From Thalassotalea psychrophila (GTDB lineage Bacteria; Pseudomonadota; Gammaproteobacteria; Enterobacterales; Alteromonadaceae): DNA of 64,000 nt. Positions 8,335-19,400 of this stretch are shown one piece after another. Positions within the stretch are counted from its first letter, which is position 1. Each line of letters opens with the position of its first letter. The DNA lies in assembly GCF_031583595.1 (NCBI RefSeq), contig NZ_CP134145.1, forward strand, positions 1,798,001-1,862,000. Direction: 5' to 3'. The position numbers and the translations under genes are program-made. The notes beneath the pieces are model-generated. The model had not been told where the DNA came from. It was given only the letters and a program-made list of their open reading frames with translations, and searched no databases.

Positions 8335-11300
8335 ATGGGGTTACACCTAAAGTTTAAAGACATATTATGGGCCGGAAGTATGGCTACAGCAACACTATTA
8401 ACCGGTTGTGGTGGTAGTGGTAGCGACTCAAGTGATGCGCCTGAAATTTTGACATTTGCACCAACCGTTGAAATTCAAGGCTCGAATCGTTCATTAGAGC
8501 GAGAAACCATCGCCTTACAAGCAGTAGCTGACGATATTGATGGTACTATTAGTGCTTATGAGTGGTCAGTTGATCTCGATGGGATGAGCTTTACCGGTGG
8601 CCAAGGCCCAGAAATCACCTTCACCGCGCCTGACGTTGATGAAGATACAGTGATTACTTTTAAAGTTACTGTTACCGATAATGACAATGAAACTGCTACC
8701 GACTTCTTCTCATTTACCAGTGCAGCACTTACCCAAGAACTCTTTATTGCCGGCACTGCAATTGATGAAGAAATCATTAATGCTGAAATCTTTATCAACG
8801 TAGGTGACCAAAATTTTGAAACCACTGCGAATAGTACCGGTGGTTATTATCTTACCATCGATGTTAATGAGCGTAATTTTAAAGAATTAGTTAAAATTAC
8901 CGCTTTTGGTCAACCTGACATTCAGCCAGGGGTTAAATTAATTTCACTGCTGACGACGTTTGAAAAATTAGTGGCCAAGGCTAATTCTCAAAATCAACTC
9001 GGTTTGTTTGAAGACTTTAATGTTAACGTCACCAACTTATCGACGGCAAAATACTTTTTAGCTCAACAACTAGCGATTGAACTCGCGCAAGGCGACGATG
9101 TTAATGCCGAAGGTGCACTCGTAACGGCGGAAAACTATGACGTTATATATGCCTATTTTGACCCTGCGCATGCCGATGCTGCTAACACCTTACCTAAGTT
9201 AATCGAACGTGCCATAGTCATTAAAGCCATTGTTGATATAGACGGTTACGAATTACCATCAGGTGTTGAAGATACGTACGAATTATTAAGCAATGAAACT
9301 AGCTATATTGACGTTTTAGCACGTATTAACTCAGATACCACCGAGATTGATGGTTTAACATTAATTGATTATATTCGTGTGCAAACTTTAGGCAATGAAT
9401 TGATCAGTGAATTTCCTGATTTCGATGGTGATGGTATCTTTGACATCGATGATGACGACCGTGATAATGATGGTATACAAGATGCCGACTCTACACAAGT
9501 GCCATACGATTACTCACCGTTCAACGCTGAAATATGGGGACCGCGCATTGAACAAATTACCTTTGTTAGTGATGATCCTGAAAACGACCCATACCTTTAC
9601 TTTCTTGCCGTTTGTATTCAGCAAAGCATAAGATCTTTTCCACCTAGCACCATAGATGACGTTGACAGTTGGACGCAAGTTAATGCGCACGATATCACTA
9701 TATTACGCTGTCCAGGCTACCCGAATTTAAAAGAAAATGGCCCTTTAGCCCACTTTGTTAATCTGGAAAGTTTAACGATCCAAGATACTGGTATCACTGA
9801 TATCAGCTCTATTGCCGGTTTAACTAAGTTAGTTGAAGTTGACGTAAGCAATACCAACATTAGCAGTGTTGAGCCGTTTGCTGAGCTTACTAATTTAGAA
9901 AAGTTAGACTTAAGTAGAACAACTATTGCTGATATCTCACCTTTATCGAATTTAACATTAGTGAAAGATTTAAATCTGGCTAACACCAATGTTGCTGATA
10001 TTACTGCGCTTAGTCAATTTAGCGGACTTGAGCTGTTAGACCTAAGTGACAGTGCGGTAACCGATCTTACTCCACTTGAGGGAAAACAAGTATTAACTAC
10101 CTTGCTTGCTCATGATGCAAAAATCACTACCCTAGCAAATTTCAGTACTTTGCCGGCGTTGCAAACCCTGACCCTATACGGTAATGGTAATGACGAGGGC
10201 ACTGGTTTAAGCGATATTAGTAATTTAGCTGTGTTTGCTAATTTTACTGAACTTGATCTAAGCAATAACAATATTGAAGATATCTCGGTATTAGCAGATT
10301 TTACTAAGCTTACCAATTTAGATTTAAGTTATAATAACATCACTGATATTTCAGCACTGACGAATGCTAGTCAGTTAGTTGAGCTTAATCTATCTGATAG
10401 CAATGTTGCAGTTATCGATGCCCTGGCAGACAAGCCACAACTCAGCAATTTGGTGTTATCGGGCAATAATATTACGTCACTGTTACCTTTAGCTACCAGT
10501 ACAGAAATGACCGTTCTGCTTTTAGAAAATAATAATATAACTTCGCTTGACGGTCTTGCTAATTTGCTAAATCTTCAATCGTTACAGCTTGAGAATAACG
10601 ATATCAGCGACGTGACTATAATCATTGCTTGGCCAAATTTACCTGCAGAGCTTGATTTAACCGGTAACTTTCTTTCAAAAGAAGACCATCTTGTTATTGC
10701 AGCGAAAGCAGAGACTGAAGAAACCGTGTATTTTGGCGACTGGGATGATCGTGAAATAATTACTGGCGGCCCGTTTACTGACGTAACCATTGACTTTCAA
10801 TTTGACTTACCTCAATTAGGCACCAATCACAGAGATTCAAGCAGTTATCAAACCATAGAAGAACTGGATAGGATCCATTGTGTAGAATCGGCACAACTGG
10901 CAGCGCCAATTTGTTATGAGTCACGCCAACTTATTACTGGTCAAACGCTTTGTTCTGCCGACGCAGGCTCACAACAAATGACTTGTACCGAAGCCGACGA
11001 GTGGGACGGTATTCGTAACAAAACCTGGTATGGTACAACGTTTAGCATAGACTTTGATCAGTCAATACAACCAAATAATAAGTTTATTGCTGGATTTGAA
11101 AACCGTCTGATTTTGACTCTATTAAGAGTAAACTACGCGCAAGTCCTAGTTACTTGTTCAGCCTTAGATGCAACAACCAATATGGCTACCTGTGAACTTA
11201 CCGAGAATTTATGGAGTGCAGAAGAAGAACTATACCCTAATGGTATGCGCTTTAGTACTGATGTAGCCATTACTTGGCAGCAAGATCATACTCAGCCATT

Positions 11301-11496
11301 CTTCCCAAGGTGTGATGGGGTGCAAGACACGAATACAGCCCAGTGTTACCCTGTTCATGGCACGTTGCAAGAGGGCGACCGAGATGGTAAAGGACAAACG
11401 AATTATGATGCAACTCCGTTTACCTTAGACATGTCAAAAATAACCCTTCATAGCATTCCAGGCGGTTGTGAAGAGGGCACAATTTGTCGGCAATAG
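8335..11496 (+). CDS. Leucine-rich-repeat surface lipoprotein (paralog of 2111-5320)
   Basis: A 1053-residue lipoprotein with the same architecture as the one at 2111: lipobox LTGC with Cys25, Ser/Gly linker, PKD/Ig-like domain at about 35-130, aspartate-rich calcium-type segment near 362-386 (DFDGDGIFDIDDDD), internalin-like LRR array at about 475-775 (for example LTNLDLSYNNITDIS), and a cysteine-containing C-terminal domain. The N- and C-terminal domains are better conserved between the paralogs than the repeats, which fits one anchoring scaffold with different ligand surfaces. Its leader carries the TCGAAG palindrome. A strong terminator follows. Surface location follows from the lipobox; the ligand is unknown. 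Confidence 0.88.
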   Translation: MGLHLKFKDILWAGSMATATLLTGCGGSGSDSSDAPEILTFAPTVEIQGSNRSLERETIALQAVADDIDGTISAYEWSVDLDGMSFTGGQGPEITFTAPDVDEDTVITFKVTVTDNDNETATDFFSFTSAALTQELFIAGTAIDEEIINAEIFINVGDQNFETTANSTGGYYLTIDVNERNFKELVKITAFGQPDIQPGVKLISLLTTFEKLVAKANSQNQLGLFEDFNVNVTNLSTAKYFLAQQLAIELAQGDDVNAEGALVTAENYDVIYAYFDPAHADAANTLPKLIERAIVIKAIVDIDGYELPSGVEDTYELLSNETSYIDVLARINSDTTEIDGLTLIDYIRVQTLGNELISEFPDFDGDGIFDIDDDDRDNDGIQDADSTQVPYDYSPFNAEIWGPRIEQITFVSDDPENDPYLYFLAVCIQQSIRSFPPSTIDDVDSWTQVNAHDITILRCPGYPNLKENGPLAHFVNLESLTIQDTGITDISSIAGLTKLVEVDVSNTNISSVEPFAELTNLEKLDLSRTTIADISPLSNLTLVKDLNLANTNVADITALSQFSGLELLDLSDSAVTDLTPLEGKQVLTTLLAHDAKITTLANFSTLPALQTLTLYGNGNDEGTGLSDISNLAVFANFTELDLSNNNIEDISVLADFTKLTNLDLSYNNITDISALTNASQLVELNLSDSNVAVIDALADKPQLSNLVLSGNNITSLLPLATSTEMTVLLLENNNITSLDGLANLLNLQSLQLENNDISDVTIIIAWPNLPAELDLTGNFLSKEDHLVIAAKAETEETVYFGDWDDREIITGGPFTDVTIDFQFDLPQLGTNHRDSSSYQTIEELDRIHCVESAQLAAPICYESRQLITGQTLCSADAGSQQMTCTEADEWDGIRNKTWYGTTFSIDFDQSIQPNNKFIAGFENRLILTLLRVNYAQVLVTCSALDATTNMATCELTENLWSAEEELYPNGMRFSTDVAITWQQDHTQPFFPRCDGVQDTNTAQCYPVHGTLQEGDRDGKGQTNYDATPFTLDMSKITLHSIPGGCEEGTICRQ

Positions 11497-11521
11497 TTGA
11501 TGAAATCGATTAACCCTAAGC

Positions 11522-11553
11522 AAAGCCGGTAGAGTATCTACCGGCTTTTTTTT
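11522..11553 (+). terminator. Intrinsic terminator after LRR lipoprotein 2
   Basis: Perfect 12-bp arms (AAAGCCGGTAGA and complement), 3-base loop, then a run of T. Confidence 0.92.
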
Positions 11554-11555
11554 GC

Positions 11556-11660
11556 TACTTCAGGGATGATGGAATGCAAACTGCCAGGGCCGCTCATTCA
11601 CATCCTCGGTAATTGTTCCTTCATTACTCTATCTACACACTGTACCAGTGCATTGCTCAC
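11556..11660 (+). repeat. Terminator-adjacent repeat (family B), copy 1
   Basis: Starts ACTTCA, then GGAATGCAAACTGCCA and a segment like CACATCCTCGGTAATTG. A longer copy is at 23,989-24,160 and a short one at 53,155-53,192. Each copy starts directly after an intrinsic terminator. No coding potential. Confidence 0.65.
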
Positions 11661-11661
11661 T

Positions 11662-11918
11662 TATACCAATATCATTAAATTATTGCCCATCTGTGCTGGT
11701 TAAAATACTCCATGACTGCGTTGCTCTCAATCCCAATAGACAGCTGTTGTTCGATAATTGCTCCTGCATTATTCTACTTACGGACATCCTGTCCTAATCA
11801 ATCGAGCGCCTCGCCTACACGGATGTAGGTGCTTAGGTTAAGTCTGGAACAATAAACCTGTGCCCTGATTTATTTTTCCTTCGCACAACAAGAGCACAAA
11901 CTTAATGGAACTGGTATT
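11662..11918 (+). repeat. Dispersed repeat (family A) with TATACC...GGTAT ends, copy 1, interrupted
   Basis: Shares GGTTAAAATACTCCA, GCGTTGCTCTCAATCCCAAT, ATTTTTCCT, GCACAACAAG and CACAAACTTAATG with the reverse complement of 56,062-56,219. About 100 extra bases in two pieces are present here; the piece at about 11,752-11,797 resembles family B. This looks like a nonautonomous repeat with a second repeat mixed into it. It encodes no transposase. Confidence 0.7.
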
Positions 11919-12363
11919 AGTTACAAATGTGATGAAGCAAGCGGTGTTATATAGCTAAAAAGATCGGCTACTACTGGCAAAGTAATTTACTGATATGCCG
12001 AGTAACAACACCCGCACTTAGCATATTAATGATCGTACCCGCCATTTAAGTACGATAAACATAGATAAAATATAGAAATACTGCTAGCTGATGTACTGCC
12101 GTAAGGTCTATTACAACGGCAAAAAATAGCAAAAGAAACCTAATCGCTTTTTAGCTTAACATACTGTAAACATTGAAAATAAATAACTAATCAAAGATAA
12201 ATTATAAATAAAAAAAAACACTTTCAACTTCTTAGTGTTGCCTGTTCTAAACCTTTCCAGTATTTTGCCTGCGATATTAATTTAACCGCCTATTTTAACT
12301 GTATTTTGGTTAAAACAATGATTGTTCATCGTTGTATGGCGTAACTTTATAGGAACAAGAATT

Positions 12364-15300
12364 ATGATGCTTAAATCATCAGCTCTTGCATTATTGGTAG
12401 CTACAGCGTTTTCAACATCCGCTGAAAACCATTCTCCAAGTACCCAGTATTTAGAGATTGGCGCAGAATCGGTTCCAGCGTTTGCAACTGCAGATAGCCA
12501 GCAACGAGCCGGATATGCAATTACCCTCAAATCGCAACCAGCCATAAATAACTACTATGTAGCCATTGGCCTGGATCGCAGCTCGGCCGTTGAATTAATC
12601 AGCGCTGAGCAAGACACATTACTAGCTGAATTATACGCCGCAGACCCTAGCGTTGACTTAATCAAGCGCCACCGCGCCGTAACTAATAGCATTTTCGTGC
12701 AAATGAATGCCGAGACGGCCGATAAGTTTTCTTCACATCCTATGGTTACCTCAATCAATACTGCCGAAAATTTATCGACGATTAGTTTGCAGGCTAAAGA
12801 AAGCCCATATGCGTCGTTAAGAGTGAACGATGCCGGTGACTCGGTTGTTGTTTCAATTATCGGCCAGGGTGTCGACTATACCCATAAATCGTTGGGTGGC
12901 AAGGGCACGCTACAAGCTTATTTAGATGCCTATGAAAACATCGGCAATGATTGGAGCGGATTTCCTAATGATGTCGTTATTGGCGGTTTCGATTTATTCT
13001 CTGAAGTCAGAACATACGATTATAACCCAATAGAATTTGCTAACGACTATACCGATGGGCGTGGTTACGAATATAAAGGTGGTTATGGCACCATGGCGGC
13101 ATCGTTAATAAGGCAAGCCGCCCCTGATGCTAAAATTTTATCTTACAAAGCCCATGGCTTGCACTTTGGCGGCTCCGTCAGTATCGGCGCAACCCGAGCC
13201 AATCTTATAGCGGCCCTTGAATTTTCAATGGACCCTAATTTAGATGGTGATATGTCCGATGCTGCCGATATCATCTTAGTCAATGACTACTTTGGTGATG
13301 GTGCTTTTTATCGCGAAGGCGAATTGGGCGCGGATGGCTCACAAGTAGAAATACAAGCCTTACGTCAAGTCGCGGCTAGTGGTGCTTTGGTGGTTATTTC
13401 AGCCTCTGATAATAGTAAGTATTACAGTTTGGTCTTCGATGAAAATGGCGAAAAAATAATTGAAGATGGTAAGTACAAAACTGAATTTAAATATTATCAT
13501 AGCTACTTTAACTATTCAGCTCGTGCCATAACCCCAGAAGCGCTATCGGTTGGTACATCATTAAAACAAGCAGACAATAGCTATAAAGTAGACCCTGCTT
13601 CAGCCATTGGTCCAAGCCGTGGCGACTCAGTGCTTAAACCGGATGTGTTATCGGTATTAGGCAAAACTGCCGGAGCAGCAATTACCAGCGGTACTGGTAT
13701 TTGGGAAGTGGAAGGTACGCCGTTTTTATCTGCGGCAAAAGTTGCGGGTACTGCTGCTAGCATTATGCAAGCCAACCGCGAATTAGCACCGGCAGAAGTT
13801 AAGGCATTAATTGTTAATACCGCTAAAAGTGATATTGCCATGCCAAATTGGGGTGTGCCTCAAATTGGCGGTGGCCAGGTTAACCCATTAGCGGCTAACA
13901 GCTCTGCAGTGTTAATGTATGACCATGACAGCAAACAACCAAGCTTATATCTAGGCTTTCTTGCCACTGCTGGCCATCAGGCCGTTAGTCGCAATATTTT
14001 AATCAAAAATATCAGTGATGAACAACAAACCTACACCAGTGAAATTGTTGTCAATGGTGAAAAAACCAGTAATAACGCTTTAACATTTAGCTTCCCTAGC
14101 ACCATTACACTTGCGCCACATTCACAGCAAATTGTGCCAGTAACGTTCAAACTTGATGCCAGTCACCTTGACCAAGGCTTAATCTCTTCAGGTGCAGATT
14201 ACGCGATAGCAACGTGGGATAAAATGTCATTGCAAGGCAATATTGTTCTTACCCATGACGTTAATAAAGCTGCTTCTATTGAAATGCCGTGGCTGCTGCT
14301 ACCAACAATGGCCACAGCTATGGAAGTTGATGATTCAGTGCAAGACTTTACGGCGCACCGAGTCATTGGCGACAATATCATTCCATTGCCATTTAATGCT
14401 GATATTAGAGATCACACTGAATATCCAGTTCGATTTACCAGCACTCAAACCGAATTAGTAAACGAGTCAACTGTTGCTCAGCAACTATACGCTATGCCGC
14501 TGTTTTTCCAACAACTTAGAAAACCACAGAAACTGGCTAATAACAATGGCCGTATCATTTCTGAGCTTGGCGGTGGTTATTACCCAGAAGCGCAATGTGA
14601 ATCTGGACATAAACTGTCACTTATGGTGAGGTTTTTTGAACCACTTGATATGCCGAGATCGAACCATAGTGACCGTATAGGTAGTTTGTTATATGCGATA
14701 AAACTGTTCAGTAAACAAGGTGTTGAAGATGCCAACTTTAATAATTACATTCTTGGCACCATTCTTGGTACTACCCAGTTAACTGAACTTACTGTTAGGA
14801 CCAAGGAAGATGGTACGGTTAGCAGTTTCTTCCACGATTTATCAATGCCTGAAGATAGAACTGATCGCTCTGCGCGTATAACAGAAATCGATTTGCCACT
14901 GGTGATCTCACCAAATCGTAAAACCTTGATCTCTAGTGTGTGTACTAACGACTTACACCACGACGATATTAATGAAGATACCTTTAACGATTACCTTGGC
15001 GTTATTGTTACAACAGACCGTTCTACCGTGCCTAGTGCCGATGAAGATGTGTTATTACATAACTTCAAACTTGGTGGTTTAATGCACACTACAGTAGAAG
15101 CACAACCAGAAGTTGAAGCCTGTGAAAACAATTTTGTTGAAGATTACCAAGGCAATTGTATTCGTATTTTTAATAACGACGTAACCGATCTTAGCATGGC
15201 AGATTATTTCTCTTTTGCACCAACCGAGCTTGCGCCAACTTGTACGCGAACTGGGTTTGGCGATACGGCATATACTTGTGCAATATCTCATGATCGTTTT

Positions 15301-16404
15301 ATTGGAGCGTTGCAATTCAATTCACCTATTACTGAACCAGGCCAAATTATTTGTGATATAGACGCCGGTGATACGCTAGGACGTTGTATGCCTGAACAGA
15401 TAAAATTTGATCAAAATTATGCTCATATTGGTCCAACAGATCTTCAGCTAAAAGGGATTTTAGCCCCTGTTGAGGTTTTGCCTGAAGGCAACACCTTATA
15501 TTCTGGTACCTTGATCAAAGTTGCCCATAAAAACTTTGAAGATCAGCAAGACTATGACTGGCAAGACAGCATATTGGTAGAGCCTGGTGCAAGAATTAGA
15601 GTGTCTTGGATCAATGATGATGCCTGTGAGCTGTTTGCTGACAGACAACGTTGTGGTGTTGGTGCGGCGTTATTTAACCCAACCACAGACTTTTTTGCTA
15701 TCGCAGAGCCGCGTGGTTCAGTACCAGCAGTTGCTGCAGGGCAAAGATTTAGCATTAACGAAAACGCACCAAATGGTACTGTTATCGGCAAGCTAAAATG
15801 GAAAAACACTACCTTGCTTAATCTACCTGTCGTAGAGATGTTCTTATCTAGTGGTGAACTTTACCAGCCATTCCAAGTTTCTACCGATGGCATAATTTCG
15901 GTTCGAGACAGCAGTCAACTTAACCATGCGGCACTAGCCAGCTATCAGCTTAAGGTTCATGTAACCATGGGTAAAATTAGTGGTGGCAGCTATTCATTTA
16001 CAATTAATGTAACGAATGATAACGACAATGCCCCAGTATTGCTTAGCGCGTTAACCGATATCGCACTTACCAAATATCAAGCTATGTCAGCAATAAATAT
16101 TTCCTCTAACTTTAGCGATATTGACGGTGACAGGTTGGTATTTACCAGCGATAGCCTGCCAGCTGGGCTAATCATTAGCCGTGCTGGTGTGATCTCGGGT
16201 ACACCTAGTGTATCTGGTAACTTTGCCGCTAAAATTCATGCCAGTGATGGCATGAACAGTTCAGTTGCTTATGTTGACTTTATTATTGAGGCTGGTGAGC
16301 AACAAAGCGCCGATGGTGCAGCGAATAATGCTAGCTCAAGCGGTGGCGCTATGGTTTACGGCTTATTGTGTCTAATGATGGTTTTCCGTCGTCGTTTTCA
16401 CTAG
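12364..16404 (+). CDS. Catalytically dead subtilisin-like (S8) surface protein with GlyGly-CTERM tail
   Basis: A 1346-residue exported protein with a subtilisin-like fold that should not cleave peptides. All three catalytic positions are changed: IIDSG has become IIGQG (Gly167), GHGTH has become GYGTM (Tyr241, with Met244), and GTSMA has become GTPFL (Pro453). The fold is still recognisable in AAKVAGTAASIMQ. A signal peptide starts at this ATG, which has AGGAAC 7 bases upstream. A cadherin-like domain near 1120-1220, a putative Ig domain near 1225-1310, and a Ser-Gly-Gly, membrane helix, RRRFH tail follow; this tail type is cut by rhombosortase. The active paralog starts 17 bp downstream, so the pair is probably one operon. 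A binding or chaperone role is inference. Confidence 0.85.
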   Translation: MMLKSSALALLVATAFSTSAENHSPSTQYLEIGAESVPAFATADSQQRAGYAITLKSQPAINNYYVAIGLDRSSAVELISAEQDTLLAELYAADPSVDLIKRHRAVTNSIFVQMNAETADKFSSHPMVTSINTAENLSTISLQAKESPYASLRVNDAGDSVVVSIIGQGVDYTHKSLGGKGTLQAYLDAYENIGNDWSGFPNDVVIGGFDLFSEVRTYDYNPIEFANDYTDGRGYEYKGGYGTMAASLIRQAAPDAKILSYKAHGLHFGGSVSIGATRANLIAALEFSMDPNLDGDMSDAADIILVNDYFGDGAFYREGELGADGSQVEIQALRQVAASGALVVISASDNSKYYSLVFDENGEKIIEDGKYKTEFKYYHSYFNYSARAITPEALSVGTSLKQADNSYKVDPASAIGPSRGDSVLKPDVLSVLGKTAGAAITSGTGIWEVEGTPFLSAAKVAGTAASIMQANRELAPAEVKALIVNTAKSDIAMPNWGVPQIGGGQVNPLAANSSAVLMYDHDSKQPSLYLGFLATAGHQAVSRNILIKNISDEQQTYTSEIVVNGEKTSNNALTFSFPSTITLAPHSQQIVPVTFKLDASHLDQGLISSGADYAIATWDKMSLQGNIVLTHDVNKAASIEMPWLLLPTMATAMEVDDSVQDFTAHRVIGDNIIPLPFNADIRDHTEYPVRFTSTQTELVNESTVAQQLYAMPLFFQQLRKPQKLANNNGRIISELGGGYYPEAQCESGHKLSLMVRFFEPLDMPRSNHSDRIGSLLYAIKLFSKQGVEDANFNNYILGTILGTTQLTELTVRTKEDGTVSSFFHDLSMPEDRTDRSARITEIDLPLVISPNRKTLISSVCTNDLHHDDINEDTFNDYLGVIVTTDRSTVPSADEDVLLHNFKLGGLMHTTVEAQPEVEACENNFVEDYQGNCIRIFNNDVTDLSMADYFSFAPTELAPTCTRTGFGDTAYTCAISHDRFIGALQFNSPITEPGQIICDIDAGDTLGRCMPEQIKFDQNYAHIGPTDLQLKGILAPVEVLPEGNTLYSGTLIKVAHKNFEDQQDYDWQDSILVEPGARIRVSWINDDACELFADRQRCGVGAALFNPTTDFFAIAEPRGSVPAVAAGQRFSINENAPNGTVIGKLKWKNTTLLNLPVVEMFLSSGELYQPFQVSTDGIISVRDSSQLNHAALASYQLKVHVTMGKISGGSYSFTINVTNDNDNAPVLLSALTDIALTKYQAMSAINISSNFSDIDGDRLVFTSDSLPAGLIISRAGVISGTPSVSGNFAAKIHASDGMNSSVAYVDFIIEAGEQQSADGAANNASSSGGAMVYGLLCLMMVFRRRFH

Positions 16405-16421
16405 CAATTAAGGAATTCATT

Positions 16422-19400
16422 GTGAAATTTAAATTAAAAGCAATCATCAAGGCATTACCCTTGATGATGATAGGTGCTAGTGCTAGTGCCAATGTTTTAG
16501 ACAAAGAACCAGCAATGCTGGGCCACTTTGTTGAAGATGGTCTTAATAATACGATTTTGCGTACTAACGCAAATCAAGATGGAGTTAAGTCGTCAATAGA
16601 TATAACCGCTCAGGTTAAGTCAACAATTAGCGACAGCTATTTTGTTATCCTTAACGGTGAGCCTTTAGCAAGCTACGATGGCACCGTTGCCGGGCTTGCT
16701 GCTACCAATGTATTAGCCAGTAAAAACACCAATATTACTGCTAAAGGCAAGCTAAACACCAAAAGTTTAGCCTCAAAGCGCTATAAAAGTTATCTTGCCG
16801 GTAAACAAAACGAAACAGAGTTGCACATTAACCTAAGGTTAAAGCGCCAGATTGATGTATCTCAGCGCTATGACACCGTATTGAATGGTTTTGCCACTAA
16901 ATTAAGCAAAACTGAAGCGATGTTAGTACGTCAGCTCGACGGCGTTTTAGCTGTTGATAAAATAGAAATGGCTTATATCGATACCGACAGTGGCCCAAGT
17001 TTCACTGGCGCGGTAAACGCGTGGCAGGGTACGTATAATGACCAAGGCTCTCGCGGTGAAGGCATGGTTGTTGGTATTATTGACTCGGGTATTGCGTCAT
17101 ATTTACACCGAGTTGAAGATATACTAGACACTGATAATTTACCTTCATTTAATCCGTCATTTGCAGCTGAAGTTGATGAAGATGGTGATGGTGAAATTGA
17201 TTTTGTTCATAGCAACCCAAGAGAAAATAACGACTATTTAGGCGATTGTGTTGACCTTCCTAACTGGTGTAATGACAAACTTATTGGCGTTTACGGAGTT
17301 GGCTTTTTAGGCTCTGATGAGTTGGTGGCTGAGTATAATCCAGACCAGCCGTTATTTGCTGATTATGGTGGTCAGCGAAATTATACCGGCCAAGATACTA
17401 ATGGTCATGGTACTCACGTTGCCTCTACAGCGGCCGGAAGTGTGGTGCTCAATGTACAAACTGAAGGCGAAATTGGTGGTCAAGTGCCAGACATTTACCC
17501 AAATGATTTTGTTTTTGACAAAATTAGCGGTGTTGCGCCACGAGCGAATATAATTTCGTATCAGGTATGTGATAGAAATGGTGGCTGTTTCCCTAATTTA
17601 GCATTTGAGGCGATTGAACTTGCCATTAATGACGGTGTTGATGTTATTAATTATTCAATTAGTGGTGCTCCGAGTTCACCTTGGTACGACTGGCTTGCAT
17701 TAGCGTATTTAAATGCCCGTGAAGCTGGTGTTTGGGTTGCATCTGCAGCTGGTAATGATGGTTTTGGCGGACGCGGTACACTTCGTACACCAGGTAATGC
17801 TCCTTGGATAACCGGTGTTGCTGCTGTGACTCATGACCGTGGTTTTGAAGGAAAAACCTTAACCTTAGCCGGTGGCTCAGAAGATTTCGTGCTAGAAACT
17901 AATGTTTTTACCGGTGAGGGTGCTACTCGCGGCCTGGCTAGTACCGATGTTGTTTATGCCGCTGATATCGAACTTTCAACAGCGGTTGAAGAATTCGCCA
18001 TTGCCGGCTCGTGTGCCATTGGCTCGCTTACCGCGGACGTTGTTAAAGATAAAGTCGTTGTTTGTAACCGTGGTGGCGTTGACAAAGACGATGTTCCGCT
18101 TACCAGGGCGGTAAAAAGTTTTAGTCTGTATGAACTTGGCGCTAAAGGCTTGGTTTTAGTTAATACTAAAAGCACCACTGACAATATCGTCAGCGATATG
18201 CATTCATTGCCTGCCGTTCACCTTAATAAGAAAGATGGTAAAATTCTTCTCGAGTGGTTGGCCGAAGGCGAAGGCCATCAAGTGGCAATGTCTGATTCTA
18301 AATTGATCAGCAGCACTAGTTTTGATGAAGACCAAGACTTTAGTGGCTTGATGGGTGGATTTTCCTCACAGGGTCCTGACTTGTTCTCACCAGATTACCT
18401 AGTACCACACATTTCTGCCCCAGGGGTAGGTATTTTAGGCTCAGGTCTTGGTAAAGACATGCAAGACTTTGCTGTGGCTCCAAAAAATAAAACTCAGCAA
18501 GATCAAGTGTATAAATCCGGTACATCAATGGCATCACCGCACGTTGCCGGTATGTTCTTGTTGATGAAGTCTGCTCACCCAGAATGGACACCAGCAGAAG
18601 GCCAATCGGCATTAATGCTTACCGCAGGCAGCAATACCAAAGTTGTAGGTCCACTCATAAAGGGCAAACAAACCTTTGTTACTGCTAATTTTCATTCATC
18701 GGGTGCCGGCCTGGCTCGTGTTGATTTGGCCATAGAAACTGGTTTGATTATGCATGAAACCATACAAGGTTACCGTGACGCAGATCCGTTTGGCGATCTT
18801 TCTTCTATGCAATTACCTTCTGCTCCGGGTGAAATCGCTGTGCCTGCTGATGAAGGTATACGAGGTATTGAAAAAGAAGTATCGGCTACTTGGCACGGTG
18901 ATACCACGCGAATGAATCTTGCCAGTATGGCTAAGGGCGCATGTATTGATAGCTGTAGCTGGACCCGTACCCTAAAAGCCACCAAAGCGGCGACTTGGCA
19001 GGTAAGTTACTCTTATAACTCTAAAGGTATGACCTTAAGTAGTGATAAAGACGGCGCAAGCATTGCACTTAGCGCAGGTGAAGAGTTTACCATTACCGTG
19101 ACTGCCACGGTAGATGAAAACTTAGATTCTTACTGGTCAGATGGCCGGGTAATCTTAACGTCTAACGACGCCAACATTCCAGCCGTTTCATTACCGGTTA
19201 CGGTAAATTTTGTTGCTGGTTCAGTACCAGATTTATTAGAAATTACCGCCCATCGTGATACCGGCTCGGTTGAATTGCCAGATGTTGTTACCGTCGGTAC
19301 CACCGACTTTACTGCTGACCCATCGCGTCTTGCTAAGGCGAAGATTTACAGTGCCGAAATCAAACGTGCTGCAGAGCCTTATAAGATTGTTGAAGAGCTT

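Larger units (their letters stand above)
11497..12363. other. 867-bp intergenic region made largely of repeats
   Basis: It contains the terminator at 11522-11553, a terminator-adjacent repeat (11556-11660) and a mosaic element bounded by TATACC/GGTAT ends (11662-11918). The last 440 bp is AT-rich and holds no convincing gene; the leader of the subtilase-like gene lies at its right end. Confidence 0.65.

Noticed and set aside
12282..12545. Minus-strand frame overlapping the start of the subtilase-like gene
   Set aside because: Antisense to a clear signal peptide and propeptide region, with no recognisable domain.
16368..16421. Earlier ATG for the active subtilase
   Set aside because: It overlaps the upstream gene's coding end and gives a non-signal N-terminus; GTG 16422 has a good ribosome site and signal peptide.
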